Source: JAKPQD01 sp029572965
GTDB taxonomy: Bacteria; Bacteroidota; Bacteroidia; Bacteroidales; DTGW01
Length of the DNA stretch: 33,965 nucleotides
Direction of reading: 5' to 3'
NCBI GenBank assembly: GCA_035374585.1
Contig: DAOSPF010000035.1
Coordinates: 1 to 33,965 of the forward strand
Shown: piece by piece, positions 24,126-33,800 of the stretch
How the letters are laid out: the number at the start of each line of letters is the position of its first letter
How positions within the stretch are numbered: the stretch's first letter is position 1
Made by a program: the position numbers and the translations under genes
Notes under the pieces: generated by a model
Seen by the model: the letters and a program-made list of their open reading frames with translations, nothing else
Told to the model about the DNA's origin: nothing
Databases searched by the model: none

Positions 24126-26561
24126 ATGATGAAAAGAAATACGCTGCATTGGTTTTTAATTCTGGCTTCATTAACATTATCCATTGTAACAAGTTATACC
24201 CAGGTTCATGGACAAAAGCAGTTCTCTATTGAAAGAAAGCAATTATTTGATTACGACTGGAATTTTTTTTTAGGCGATACTTCTTCAGCTCAATTGAACG
24301 ACTTTAACGATGTTGCCTGGCGTAGTCTCGACCTGCCACACGATTGGAGCATCGAAGGAAAAATACTTCCCAAAAACGTTACAGGATGTGCAGGTGGTTA
24401 CTTCCCGGCAGGCATTGGTTGGTACCGCAAAACATTCAAAGCCCCGGTTGAATGGAAAAACCAAAAAGTTTCAGTGTATTTCGAGGGGATATATATGAAC
24501 TCAGAAGTTTTTATAAATGGCAAATCACTTGGGGTACATCCTTATGGCTACACTTCTTTCTGCTACGACCTAACACCATATTTAAATTTCGACAAAGAAA
24601 ATGTTATTGCAGTACGGGTGGACAATTCGCAGCAGTTAAACAGTCGTTGGTACAGTGGTTCGGGAATTTATCGCCATGTTTGGTTGATAACAACTAATCC
24701 TGTGCATGTAGCTCAATGGGGTGTGGGCATTACAACATCCGAGGTATCAACGAAAAAAGCGAAAGTTCAGATAAAAACATTAGTAAAAAATGAAAATTCT
24801 TCATCACAAAGCGTCATTGTTAAAGCTCTTTTATTAGACAAAAATGGGAAAAATGTCGGAAATAATCAGGTAAAGCTTGATATTGCAGCTAATAGCCAAA
24901 AAGAAAACATTCAAACCATTACGGTTTCAAATCCTTTGTTATGGTCACCGGAATCACCCAATTTATACAATGCCCAAATACAGATTTTGAAAGAAAAGCA
25001 GGTTGTTGATAATATTAAAACCCAGTTTGGGATACGTTCTATCAGCTTTTCTGCCGAAAATGGGTTTCAACTCAATGGCAAAACAATAAAGCTCAATGGG
25101 GGCTGTGTGCATCACGACAATGGCTGTCTGGGCGCTGCAGCATATGACCGTGCCGAAGAACGTAAAATTGAGCTGCTCAAAGCTGCCGGTTTTAATGCTG
25201 TACGTACCTCACACAATCCACCATCAGAAGCTTTCCTCGATGCATGCGACAAGTTGGGAATATTGGTAATCGACGAATCGTTTGACGGTTGGAAAGAAGC
25301 AAAAAACAAATTCGATTATTCGCTGTATTTTGACCAATGGAGTACCAGCGATGTAGAAGCTATGGTTTTGCGAGATCGCAACCATCCTTCAATTTTTATG
25401 TGGAGCATCGGCAACGAGGTGTACGAAAGAAAGAAACCCGAAGCAGTTGAAATTACTAAAAGACTTTCGGCAGCCATAAAAAAAATCGATACCAGTCGGT
25501 CGGTTACCTCGGCGATGACCACCTGGGACAACGATTGGGCAGTATTTGACCCGCTAATGGCTGCACACGATGTTTGTGGCTATAATTACCAGTTACATCG
25601 GGCAGCAGACGATCACAAGCTTGTCCCTTCACGTATTATAGTTCAAACCGAGTCATATCCACGCGATGCTTTTGCTAACTGGCAACTGGTGCAGAACAAT
25701 AACTATATCCTGGGCGATTTTGTGTGGACAGCTATAGATTATTTGGGCGAATCATCCATTGGCCGTTGGTATTACTCGGGAGACATCCCTGGCGAACACT
25801 GGACTCAGGATTTCTTTCCCTGGCATGGCGCATATTGTGGAGATATTGACCTTGTTGGCTGGCGAAAACCCATTTCGCATTACCGAAGCATGTTGTACAA
25901 TAGTAATGAAAAGCTTTATTTGGCTGTCCGTGAACCTGAACCTGCCCCATTAGAAATAAAAGAAACTTTGTGGTCGGTTTGGCCTACCTGGGAAAGCTGG
26001 ACATGGCCAGGGTTTGAAGAAAAAAATGTTCAGGTTGAAGTTTATTCGAAATATCCAAAAGTGCGATTATACCTCAATAATAAACTTGTTGGCGAACAAC
26101 CAACTACCCTCGAACAACAATTTAAAGCTACATTCACAGTGCCATATTCGCCAGGTTTGCTTAGAGCCGTTGGTATTGAAAATGATAAAGAACAGGAATC
26201 AACTATTCTGCAAACAGCAGGAGAAGCCGCTCAAATAAAATTGGCAACCGACAGGAAAGAAATAAAAGCCAACGGACAGGATTTATCTTTTGTTACTATT
26301 GAAATTACTGATAAAAACGGAATAGTTCAACCAAATGCTAACAATCGCTTAATTTTCAAAATAGAAGGAGAAGGGACGATAGCCGCTGTTGGCAATGCAG
26401 ATATTAAAGATTGTGACCAATATGTGGGCAATGCCCGAAAAGCTTGGAAAGGACGCGCTTTGGTAGTTGTTAAAAGCAAACGCAATGCAGGTACTATCAA
26501 ATTGACTGTAAGTTATTTAGGTTTGCCCGATGCCACAATTGATATTAAAACTATCCAATAA
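24126..26561 (+). CDS. GH2 family glycoside hydrolase (beta-galactosidase-like)
   Basis: An 811-residue retaining exo-hydrolase. Signal peptide to about residue 30 (TQVHGQ). Order: sugar-binding jelly-roll about 36-190 (LPHDWSIEG, YFPAGIGWYRKTF, SRWYSGSGIYRHVW); Ig-like domain about 195-303; TIM barrel about 306-595 with HHDNGCLGAAAY, AVRTSHNPPS, VIDESFDGW, acid/base E431 in MWSIGNEVYE, nucleophile E509 in VQTESYPRDAF, and WTAIDYLGE; a DUF4982/GH2_C-like beta domain about 630-695; and a C-terminal Ig-type domain about 700-811 (ADRKEIKANGQDLSFVTIEI in part). This is the Bacteroidota GH2 layout common in glycan loci. Beta-galactosidase is most likely, but beta-mannosidase, arabinopyranosidase or glucuronidase cannot be excluded. 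Periplasmic by lack of a T9SS tail. GH5 follows after 31 bp. Confidence 0.92.
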   Translation: MMKRNTLHWFLILASLTLSIVTSYTQVHGQKQFSIERKQLFDYDWNFFLGDTSSAQLNDFNDVAWRSLDLPHDWSIEGKILPKNVTGCAGGYFPAGIGWYRKTFKAPVEWKNQKVSVYFEGIYMNSEVFINGKSLGVHPYGYTSFCYDLTPYLNFDKENVIAVRVDNSQQLNSRWYSGSGIYRHVWLITTNPVHVAQWGVGITTSEVSTKKAKVQIKTLVKNENSSSQSVIVKALLLDKNGKNVGNNQVKLDIAANSQKENIQTITVSNPLLWSPESPNLYNAQIQILKEKQVVDNIKTQFGIRSISFSAENGFQLNGKTIKLNGGCVHHDNGCLGAAAYDRAEERKIELLKAAGFNAVRTSHNPPSEAFLDACDKLGILVIDESFDGWKEAKNKFDYSLYFDQWSTSDVEAMVLRDRNHPSIFMWSIGNEVYERKKPEAVEITKRLSAAIKKIDTSRSVTSAMTTWDNDWAVFDPLMAAHDVCGYNYQLHRAADDHKLVPSRIIVQTESYPRDAFANWQLVQNNNYILGDFVWTAIDYLGESSIGRWYYSGDIPGEHWTQDFFPWHGAYCGDIDLVGWRKPISHYRSMLYNSNEKLYLAVREPEPAPLEIKETLWSVWPTWESWTWPGFEEKNVQVEVYSKYPKVRLYLNNKLVGEQPTTLEQQFKATFTVPYSPGLLRAVGIENDKEQESTILQTAGEAAQIKLATDRKEIKANGQDLSFVTIEITDKNGIVQPNANNRLIFKIEGEGTIAAVGNADIKDCDQYVGNARKAWKGRALVVVKSKRNAGTIKLTVSYLGLPDATIDIKTIQ

Positions 26562-26592
26562 TAGATTTCGAAATTGTTAAAAAATATGTAAG

Positions 26593-27993
26593 ATGAAGAT
26601 AAAATTCAATTTAAAACAGACGCTATTCAAATGGGCTTTTTTATTGGTTATTGGCCAGACATTTATTTCAACAATAAAAGCCCAATTACCTACTGCACAG
26701 CAAATTGTAGATAAAATGAAGGTGGGGTGCAATATTGGAAATACCCTTGAAGCAATATGCAGCGAAACAGCCTGGGGGGCGCCAAAAGTAACCCAAATTT
26801 TGGTAGATTCGATTAAAGCTGCCGGTTTTAACACTGTAAGGCTCCCGGTTGCCTGGTTTTGTCATTCTGATACCAATTCAAATATTATTGACGATGCTTG
26901 GATTGCCCGGGTTAAGGAGGTTGTAGATTATTGTATTAATGACAGCCTTTATGTTATTATCAACATTCACTGGGACAAAGGATGGCTCGAAAAAAGAGTA
27001 AATGCTGCCAATCAAACTCAAGTTAACGAAAGACAGCTGGCCTATTGGACCCAAATAGCAGAATATTTTAAAGATTATGACGAACATTTACTATTTGCGA
27101 GCGCCAACGAACCGGATGTTTCGGATGCTAACGGAATGACGATATTGTTGAGCTATCATCAAACTTTTATTGATGCTGTCCGTGCCACAGGAGGCAATAA
27201 CAGCTCCCGAACGCTAATTATCCAGGGGCCTTCAACCGATATTGAAAAAACCAATTCATTAATGAACACCATGCCAACAGATCAAATTGCCAATCGTCTG
27301 ATAGTTGAGGTACATTACTACACTCCATACCAGTTTTGCCTTATGGATAAAGATGCCAACTGGGGTAAAATGTTTTATTATTGGGGAAAAAGCAACCATT
27401 CAACAACCGATGTTACACGCAACGCAACCTGGGGCGAAGAAACTGATGTTGAAAAGTATTTTAACATGATGAAAACTAAGTTTGTAGATAAGGGGATTCC
27501 TGTTATCATTGGCGAATATGGTGCATACAAACGAAAACTAAGCCCTCCTTCAGATCAGAGCCTCAATGATGCATCTGTAGAATATTATCATAAATATATA
27601 GTAAAGTCTTCGACCAGCAAAGGAATTATACCTTTTTACTGGGACACTCCCGGAGGCCTGTTTAATCGCAACACAGGAGCGGTTCAGGACCGTGGCGTTT
27701 TAAATGCAATTATGCAGGGGGCAAATGAAGCAACAGGCATAGCCTCCAGTATTGATATGGATATCGAATTATATCCTAATCCATTTTCTTCAAGCTTCAA
27801 TCTTAAAATTAGCAAGCCAAATGAAGTTGTTGATATTTCAATCTTTGATTTTATGGGAAAATTGATAAAATCGGTCGAAAAATCAAATATTTCAGGTTCA
27901 ATGAGCATCAACGTGCCTTTTGGCCCAGGAATGTACCTGATTCAAATTAATGGGGTAAATTGGATAAAATCCATCAAATGTATCAGGATATAA
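26593..27993 (+). CDS. GH5 endoglucanase/xyloglucanase with T9SS sorting domain
   Basis: A 466-residue endo-acting enzyme for beta-1,4-glucan backbones. Signal peptide to about residue 30 (ISTIKAQ). Catalytic barrel about 33-380: VGCNIGNTLEA (GH5_4-like), FNTVRLPVAW, NIHWDKGWL, acid/base E173 in FASANEPDV, HYYTPYQF at 241-248, nucleophile E308 in IIGEYGAYK, and the closing W350 in FYWDTPGG. The subfamily call by motif (GNTLEA, HYYTPY) points to GH5_4, which includes xyloglucanases, mixed-linkage glucanases and cellulases. The C-terminus is a T9SS type A domain from about 390 (IELYPNPFSSSFNLKI to IKSIKCIRI). No CBM lies between. It differs from the left-arm GH5, which is a lipoprotein of another subfamily. 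GH29 starts 51 bp downstream. Confidence 0.93.
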   Translation: MKIKFNLKQTLFKWAFLLVIGQTFISTIKAQLPTAQQIVDKMKVGCNIGNTLEAICSETAWGAPKVTQILVDSIKAAGFNTVRLPVAWFCHSDTNSNIIDDAWIARVKEVVDYCINDSLYVIINIHWDKGWLEKRVNAANQTQVNERQLAYWTQIAEYFKDYDEHLLFASANEPDVSDANGMTILLSYHQTFIDAVRATGGNNSSRTLIIQGPSTDIEKTNSLMNTMPTDQIANRLIVEVHYYTPYQFCLMDKDANWGKMFYYWGKSNHSTTDVTRNATWGEETDVEKYFNMMKTKFVDKGIPVIIGEYGAYKRKLSPPSDQSLNDASVEYYHKYIVKSSTSKGIIPFYWDTPGGLFNRNTGAVQDRGVLNAIMQGANEATGIASSIDMDIELYPNPFSSSFNLKISKPNEVVDISIFDFMGKLIKSVEKSNISGSMSINVPFGPGMYLIQINGVNWIKSIKCIRI

Positions 27994-28044
27994 GTGTAAA
28001 ATTTTTGACTAAACTAATGTTGTTCACATTCTAAAAAATCAAAT

Positions 28045-30126
28045 ATGATAAAGGGCTTAATAATATTCGCAATTGTTTGCTCAGGCTTTATACTTGACAA
28101 TACAGCCCAAACAAAGGCCCCTGCGCCTTACGGACCAGTTCCAACCGAAAACCAGATGCGTTGGCAGGAAATGGAATATTACGGTTTTATTCATTTTTCG
28201 TTAAATACTTACACCGATCAATCGTGGGGGTATGGCAACGAAGAGGTAAAGCTTTTCAATCCCGAAAAATTAGATTGCCGTCAATGGGCTCGTATTTGCA
28301 AAGAGGCCGGAATGAAAGGAGTTATCCTTGTTGCAAAACATCATTGCGGATTTTGCTTTTGGCCAACCGAAACTACAGAATATTCGGTAAAAAACGCACC
28401 CTGGAAAGGCGGCAAAGGTGATGTGGTCCGTGAAATGGCTGATGCCTGTAAAGAATATGGCTTGAAGCTCGGCATTTATATTTCTCCCTGGGATAGAAAT
28501 AGCCCTGCTTATGGGAAACCTGAATATATTCAGATTTTCAGAAAACAGATAAAAGAAGTACTTACCAATTATGGCGAGATTTTTGAAATTTGGTTTGATG
28601 GTGCTAATGGAGGCGATGGCTATTATGGCGGGGCAAACGAAACCCGCAAAATAGACCGCACAACCTATTACGATTGGAAAAATACTTACGCGATGATCCG
28701 TAAGTTGCAGCCTAATATTGTTATATGGAACGATGGAGGCGACCGTGGCGACTTACGCTGGGTTGGGACTGAAGAAGGCTATGTTGGCGAAACCAACTGG
28801 AGCCTTTTGAATGCTACTGGCGATGTAGAGTGGGCTATGTTGCATCATGGCCTCGAAAACGGCAATGCCTGGGTGCCGGCCGAAGTCAATACTTCCATAA
28901 GGCCCGAGTGGTTCTATCATCCAAGCGAAGATGCCAAGGTAAAAAACTTGCCCAAATTGATGAACACATACTACAATTCTATTGGGCGCAATGGCAGCCT
29001 ACTGTTAAACTTCCCTGTTATGCCCAATGGTTTGATCCATGAGAAAGACGAAAAAGCAGCGCTCGATTTTGCCGCAGCCGTAAAAGGATCTTTTGCAGTA
29101 AACCTTGCAGAAAAAGCTAAGGCAAGCGCTTCAAATGTCCGCGGAAACTCAAAAGATTTCTCGGCTTCCAATGCTATAGATGGAAATAAAGATACTTATT
29201 GGGCTACCGATGACAATGTCAATACAGCCTCATTGACCATTGATTTTGGCAAACCAGTCTTGTTCAACCGCTTTATGGTACAGGAATACATTCGCTTAGG
29301 CCAGCGGGTTAAAGCTTTCACGCTGGAAGCTTTTGTTGATGGCAGTTGGAAAGAGATAGCCAAAGCTACAACAATCGGATACAAGCGAATACTTAGGTTT
29401 TCAAGTGTTAATGCTACTAAAATCCGTTTCAACATTACAGATTCGAAAAGTTGTCCCGTAATTTCTAATGTTGGTGTATATAATGCACCACTAATCCTTG
29501 ATGCTCCTGTTATTTTGCGAAACCAAGATGGTGAAGTAAGCATTTCGTCTGACGATATTGGCCCTCATTATTATTACACCCTCGATGGCAGTGAGCCAAC
29601 ACCAAATTCGTTAAGGTTTACAGGCCCGGTCAAAACTAATGGTAAATTAGTTGTAAAGGCTATAGCATTTGACCCGACATCAGCCAAAAGTAGCCTTATG
29701 ACGCAAGAGAAATTTGATATTTGTCGTAAAGATTGGAAAATATTAGGTTTTTCTGACGAAAATACAAGATTCATTTTGGATGGAAATCCTTCAACAGCAT
29801 GGCATCAACGCGACAAAAAATTACCTTCAGATTTGATTGTTGATTTAGGGAATACTTATGAAATTGCCGGGTTTAAATATCTCCCTGATCAGGCAAGGTG
29901 GAGCGCTGGAGTTATTACCAATTACGAGTTTTATGTATCGCCAGACAATGTTGAATGGAAGAAAGTTGACCAGGGCGAATTTTCCAATATCAACAACAAC
30001 CCTGTATGGCAGATCAAGCAATTTGCGCCAGAAAAAGCTCGGTTCGTCAAGCTACGAGCATTAAAAACTACCTGGGGCGATGATATAGCCGGATATGCTG
30101 AAGTTGATATTATAACAAGTAAATAG
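28045..30126 (+). CDS. GH29 alpha-L-fucosidase with two discoidin-type domains
   Basis: A 693-residue retaining fucosidase that would remove alpha-L-fucose from side chains, as in fucosylated xyloglucan or other plant glycans. Signal peptide about 1-21 (ILDNTAQ). Catalytic barrel about 35-345: YYGFIHFSLNTYTDQSWG, LVAKHHCGFCFWPT, LGIYISPWDR, nucleophile D185 in IWFDGANGG, and a late NTYYNSIGRNGSLLLNFP. The form resembles the GH29-B (1,3/1,4-specific) group. It is followed by an F5/8-type C domain about 355-478 (SNAIDGNKDTYWATDD), a chitobiase/Fn3-like segment about 485-555 (YYTLDGSEPTPNS), and a second F5/8 domain about 560-690 (ILDGNPSTAWHQRDKK). No T9SS tail. It is the last gene of the enzyme series; a 721-bp intergene follows. 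Confidence 0.95.
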   Translation: MIKGLIIFAIVCSGFILDNTAQTKAPAPYGPVPTENQMRWQEMEYYGFIHFSLNTYTDQSWGYGNEEVKLFNPEKLDCRQWARICKEAGMKGVILVAKHHCGFCFWPTETTEYSVKNAPWKGGKGDVVREMADACKEYGLKLGIYISPWDRNSPAYGKPEYIQIFRKQIKEVLTNYGEIFEIWFDGANGGDGYYGGANETRKIDRTTYYDWKNTYAMIRKLQPNIVIWNDGGDRGDLRWVGTEEGYVGETNWSLLNATGDVEWAMLHHGLENGNAWVPAEVNTSIRPEWFYHPSEDAKVKNLPKLMNTYYNSIGRNGSLLLNFPVMPNGLIHEKDEKAALDFAAAVKGSFAVNLAEKAKASASNVRGNSKDFSASNAIDGNKDTYWATDDNVNTASLTIDFGKPVLFNRFMVQEYIRLGQRVKAFTLEAFVDGSWKEIAKATTIGYKRILRFSSVNATKIRFNITDSKSCPVISNVGVYNAPLILDAPVILRNQDGEVSISSDDIGPHYYYTLDGSEPTPNSLRFTGPVKTNGKLVVKAIAFDPTSAKSSLMTQEKFDICRKDWKILGFSDENTRFILDGNPSTAWHQRDKKLPSDLIVDLGNTYEIAGFKYLPDQARWSAGVITNYEFYVSPDNVEWKKVDQGEFSNINNNPVWQIKQFAPEKARFVKLRALKTTWGDDIAGYAEVDIITSK

Positions 30127-30139
30127 CAATCATAATCAA

Positions 30140-30332
30140 AAGTCCCGGAGGGACTTAAGTATGGTAGTAATAAGGTTCAAATAGTAATTATAGTCCCAAA
30201 CGGGACGAAAGTGATTTTTGAAAAACACTGTAAGCCTTATATACAAAATTCTTTAAGTTTATCTTCCGCACCTACGGTACTTTTTTAAACTGTATTTGAT
30301 ATTTATCTACCATACTATTGACCCTCCGGGTC
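30140..30332. repeat. Cluster of short GC-rich palindromes in AT-rich intergene
   Basis: Within an AT-rich stretch are separate small stem-loops: AAGTCCC-GGA-GGGACTT (30140-30156), GTCCC-AAAC-GGGAC (30193-30206), an imperfect ACC-TAC-GGT (30270-30278), and GACCC-TCC-GGGTC (30320-30332). They differ in sequence from each other but share a G/C-rich stem and tiny loop, like REP-type units of Bacteroidota intergenes. The first is 14 nt after the GH29 stop and may serve as an mRNA 3'-end structure. No gene is seen here. Confidence 0.6.
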
Positions 30333-30370
30333 TTTCAAACCTAAAGAATAATTTTGTTACAGATATAAGA

Positions 30371-30515
30371 TCACTGTTGCCCGTTAAAAATATCAGGACT
30401 AAAGTCCTTCAGTAAGTATGAATTTGTAACCCCAGTCTTAAGGCTGGGGTTAGTCAAAGCTATGAATTAATTGGGCTTTAGCCCTATTATTTTACTTTAT
30501 ATCGGACAACAGTGA
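30371..30515. mobile_element. MITE-like element (145 bp) with 13-bp terminal inverted repeats and 7-bp target duplication
   Basis: Left end TCACTGTTGCCCG (30371-30383) and right end CGGACAACAGTGA (30503-30515) are inverted repeats matching at 12 of 13 positions. TATAAGA occurs directly outside both ends (30364-30370 and 30516-30522), as expected of a target-site duplication. No transposase is encoded. The interior has three palindromes: AGGACT-AA-AGTCCT (30395-30408), a 10-bp stem AACCCCAGTC/GGCTGGGGTT with TTAA loop (30428-30451), and GGGCT-TT-AGCCC (30473-30484). It would be mobilised in trans by an element with matching ends elsewhere in the genome. Confidence 0.7.
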
Positions 30516-30621
30516 TATAAGACATCGTATTTGTAATATTTCTCAAGCCTCTTTAATTATTCCGTGTAAATAATCAAAATATTAATAATGTCTCATTATA
30601 GGCGACAATATTTATAATTCC

Positions 30622-30686
30622 GATAGAATTTACAAGATTTTAGAGATTTTTTTCAAGAACCTCAAAAGCTAATCAAGGTAGTTTTG
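30622..30686 (+). promoter_or_regulatory. Shared 37-nt operator plus -7 box, copy 3 (susC promoter)
   Basis: Block 30622-30658 (starts GATAGAATTTAC, core AAGATTTTAGAGATT, ends TTTTTTTCAAGA) matches copies 1 and 2; the gap is 20 nt and TAGTTTTG follows at 30679-30686. Here CAAGA occurs twice exactly 21 bp apart, two helical turns, fitting a dimeric AraC-type protein on one face of DNA. The start codon lies 162 bp downstream, so susC would have a long leader (30687-30847) in which I see no clear structure. Confidence 0.8.
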
Positions 30687-30847
30687 GCTCGATATATTCA
30701 ATAGTGAAAGGACAATTCCAATCACAGGTTATTATTAACGCTGCATATACATTGATTTTGAAGGCATAGTGAGATGGATTTTTATAAAAACCAATTAAAT
30801 AAATAACAAACTAATACAATTAATTAAAAACTATTAACTAACATTTT

Positions 30848-33800
30848 ATGGAAAAAACAGAAAAAAGGGCAAGGCGGTTGTTGCCTGCTATGAAAAAAAA
30901 CCTGGCACTATTTACGGCCAGTTTGCTATTGAGTATCACAGCTCTTGCGCAAGAACGCACTATTTCAGGTACAATTACAGATGCCACAGGGTTGGGGCTT
31001 CCTGGTGTTAATGTTGTTGTAAAAGGCTCAACTAACGGCGTTATTACTGATGTTAAAGGGAATTATAGCATCAAAGTGGCTGGGGATGATGCTGTTTTGA
31101 TTTTCTCGTCTATAGGTTATAAAAAGACAGAAATAGCTGTTGGAAACCAAACTTCAGTTAATTTATCAATGAAAGAAGATGTTACAGAAATGGACCAGGT
31201 AGTGGTTATTGGTTATGGTGTACAAAAGAAAAGTGACCTTACAGGCGCTGTGGCATCTGTTACTAATGACCAATTGCTAAAAACCCCCAGTACCGGGGCT
31301 GTTCAGGCTTTACAAGGGAAGGCTGCCGGGGTGCAGGTTTTCAACAGCTCAGGTATGCCTGGTGCTGCAATTACTGTCAGGGTACGTGGTATTAATTCAA
31401 TTACCAAAAAAGACGAATGGTCTGGAGTTTCAGGCCCTATTTACATTATTGACGGTATCCCGGGTGATATCAACTCCATTAACCAAAATGACATTGAGCG
31501 CATCGAAGTGTTGAAAGATGCTTCGGCTCAAGCTATTTATGGTTCTTCCGGAGGAAACGGGGTTATCATTGTTACAACCAAACAAGGTGCTAAAAACCAA
31601 AAAACAAAAGTTGAATTTTCAATGTACCGTGGGGTACAAACCAATGATATATCGGTGGATATGTGCAATACAAAAGAATTTATCCAGATTTACAATACGC
31701 TTGATGTTACTAAAGGCAGCCGTATTACAGCCAATCCGGACACCCTGCCTTCTACTAACTGGTGGAATGAAATTTCTAACAATGCCGTTATGGAAGAATA
31801 CAATCTTTCAGTCTCCGGCGGAACCGAAAACATGACAGCTCTTTTTAGTCTTGGCTATTTAAACCAGGATGGTGTGGTTGAAAAAACAAACTACCAACGT
31901 TTCAATGTCAGGTCAAATACTTCTTACAATATTGGCAAACGTGTCAAAATTGGTGAAAACATTTCTTTGGCTGCAACCCGCTACAGAGGTAATGATGGCT
32001 ATGGTTCGCCCATGGGGGCTATCAACCAAAGCCCTATTAGTTATGTACGCGACACAACTTCTGGCTTAACAGCCCAACAAATTAAGGCCAAAAACATTGG
32101 ATTTGATGGCTGGGCTCAACCTCTTTTCAATACTGGCACTGGTAACCCTGTTGCCGGATATATTACGACAATAACAAAAAAGGCACCTACAGGATGGCCG
32201 GAAACTTATTTGCCAATATCGAGCTGCTTAAAGGCTTTACCTACAACAATAATTTTGGATTTGATATCAATTTTTACGAAGAAGACGATTTTAAACCATA
32301 CTATTATATTACTTCTACTCAAAACAACTCTGTTGTTCAGGTGTACCGAAAATTAGACCGAAATTTCTCATGGAATTGGCAGCACGTACTCGATTATAAA
32401 ACAACGTTGTTTGACAAACACAATATTGACCTGATGGCAGGCCTTGAAGCTAATGAATACCTTGGCAAAACACTAAGTGGCAATGCTGATTCATTGTTGA
32501 AAAATGGCGCTACACCTGAATATCAGTATATTGATGCTACTCTCCGCCAAACAGGCTCAACATACTACTATGCAAAGGGCGGATATAGCCATCAAACAGG
32601 TTACGCTTATTTTGGCCGCTTGAATTATGAATTTAACAATTTATTCCTTGCCCAGTTTACTTATCGCTACGATGGCTCTACAAAATTTGGCCCAGGTCAC
32701 AGGTTTGGGAGCTTTCCGGCATTTTCCACCGGGTTTAAGTTCAGTGAACTGGATTTTGTAAAAAACAGCCTTCCTTTGCTAAGTTTTGGTAAAATCCGTT
32801 TTGGATGGGGAAAAACCGGAAATGATGGTATCCCAAGTAATAAATTTTACTCTTTGGTTGGGGCAAGCGCCGAAAATGGTTATCCATTGGGAGGCACAGG
32901 TACTCCGGGAGGTATTGCTCTGGCCCCGGGGAACTCCCAATTGCACTGGGAGTCAATCACAACATACAACTACGGACTCGATTTGAATTTCTTTGACAAC
33001 AAACTGTCCGTAACAACCGATTATTTCGAAAAATATACCACCGGGATGTTGCAATCTTTATCATTGCCTTTAGTTACCGGAAGATACGGTTTTGACGGGT
33101 CTGACGGAAAATATACCGACCATATTGGAAGTCTTTCAAACAAGGGGATTGAATTAGCTTTGGGGTATAAAGACAATGTTGGCGACCTCAAATATACTGT
33201 TGATTTCAATATCACAAAAATTGTCAGCAAGGTCTATGATTTAACAGATACAATTACTTTACCTGACTGGGAATCAAACCCTAAAGCTATCTTGAGAAAT
33301 GGAGATGCTCCCGGAGCTTTCTGGGGTTACAAAACAGATGGTTTGTTCCGTCCAAGCGATGTTGACACTATTATTGAAAACGGTAAAAAAAGACAAGTAT
33401 GGAAGGCTGGACTTCCGTATAAAATTGATGCCCAGGGAAGAAGGGTATATGCCCAAAATACAGCAAAACCAGGCGATTTGAGGTTTGTTGATACCAATGG
33501 CGACACCGTACTAAACGACAAAGATAAAGTGGTGATTGGCAACCCTAATCCTGACTTTACTTTTGGTTTTACTATTAATTTAGAGTATAAAGGGTTCGAC
33601 TTTAACTGCTTTTTCCAAGGCAGCTATGGGAACGACATTTTCAACACAAGTAAAGCAAGCTGGTACAACCCTAATGGGCTAAACAACTGGGTAAAAGATG
33701 CCCTTAATGCTTATCGCGACCCTGTTTATGACAAAAATGGAGTGATGATAGATCCGGGAAATACCACCTCTAACCAATTCAAACTTAAAGGCTCTACCTC

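Noticed and set aside
30140..30484. CRISPR-like array in the palindrome-rich intergene
   Set aside because: The palindromes differ in sequence and spacing, with no identical repeats, spacers or cas genes.
31518..32356. Extra plus-strand frames and the out-of-frame tail of the first susC frame
   Set aside because: They are alternative-frame readings of susC; the conserved barrel sequence continues in the -1 frame after 32181.
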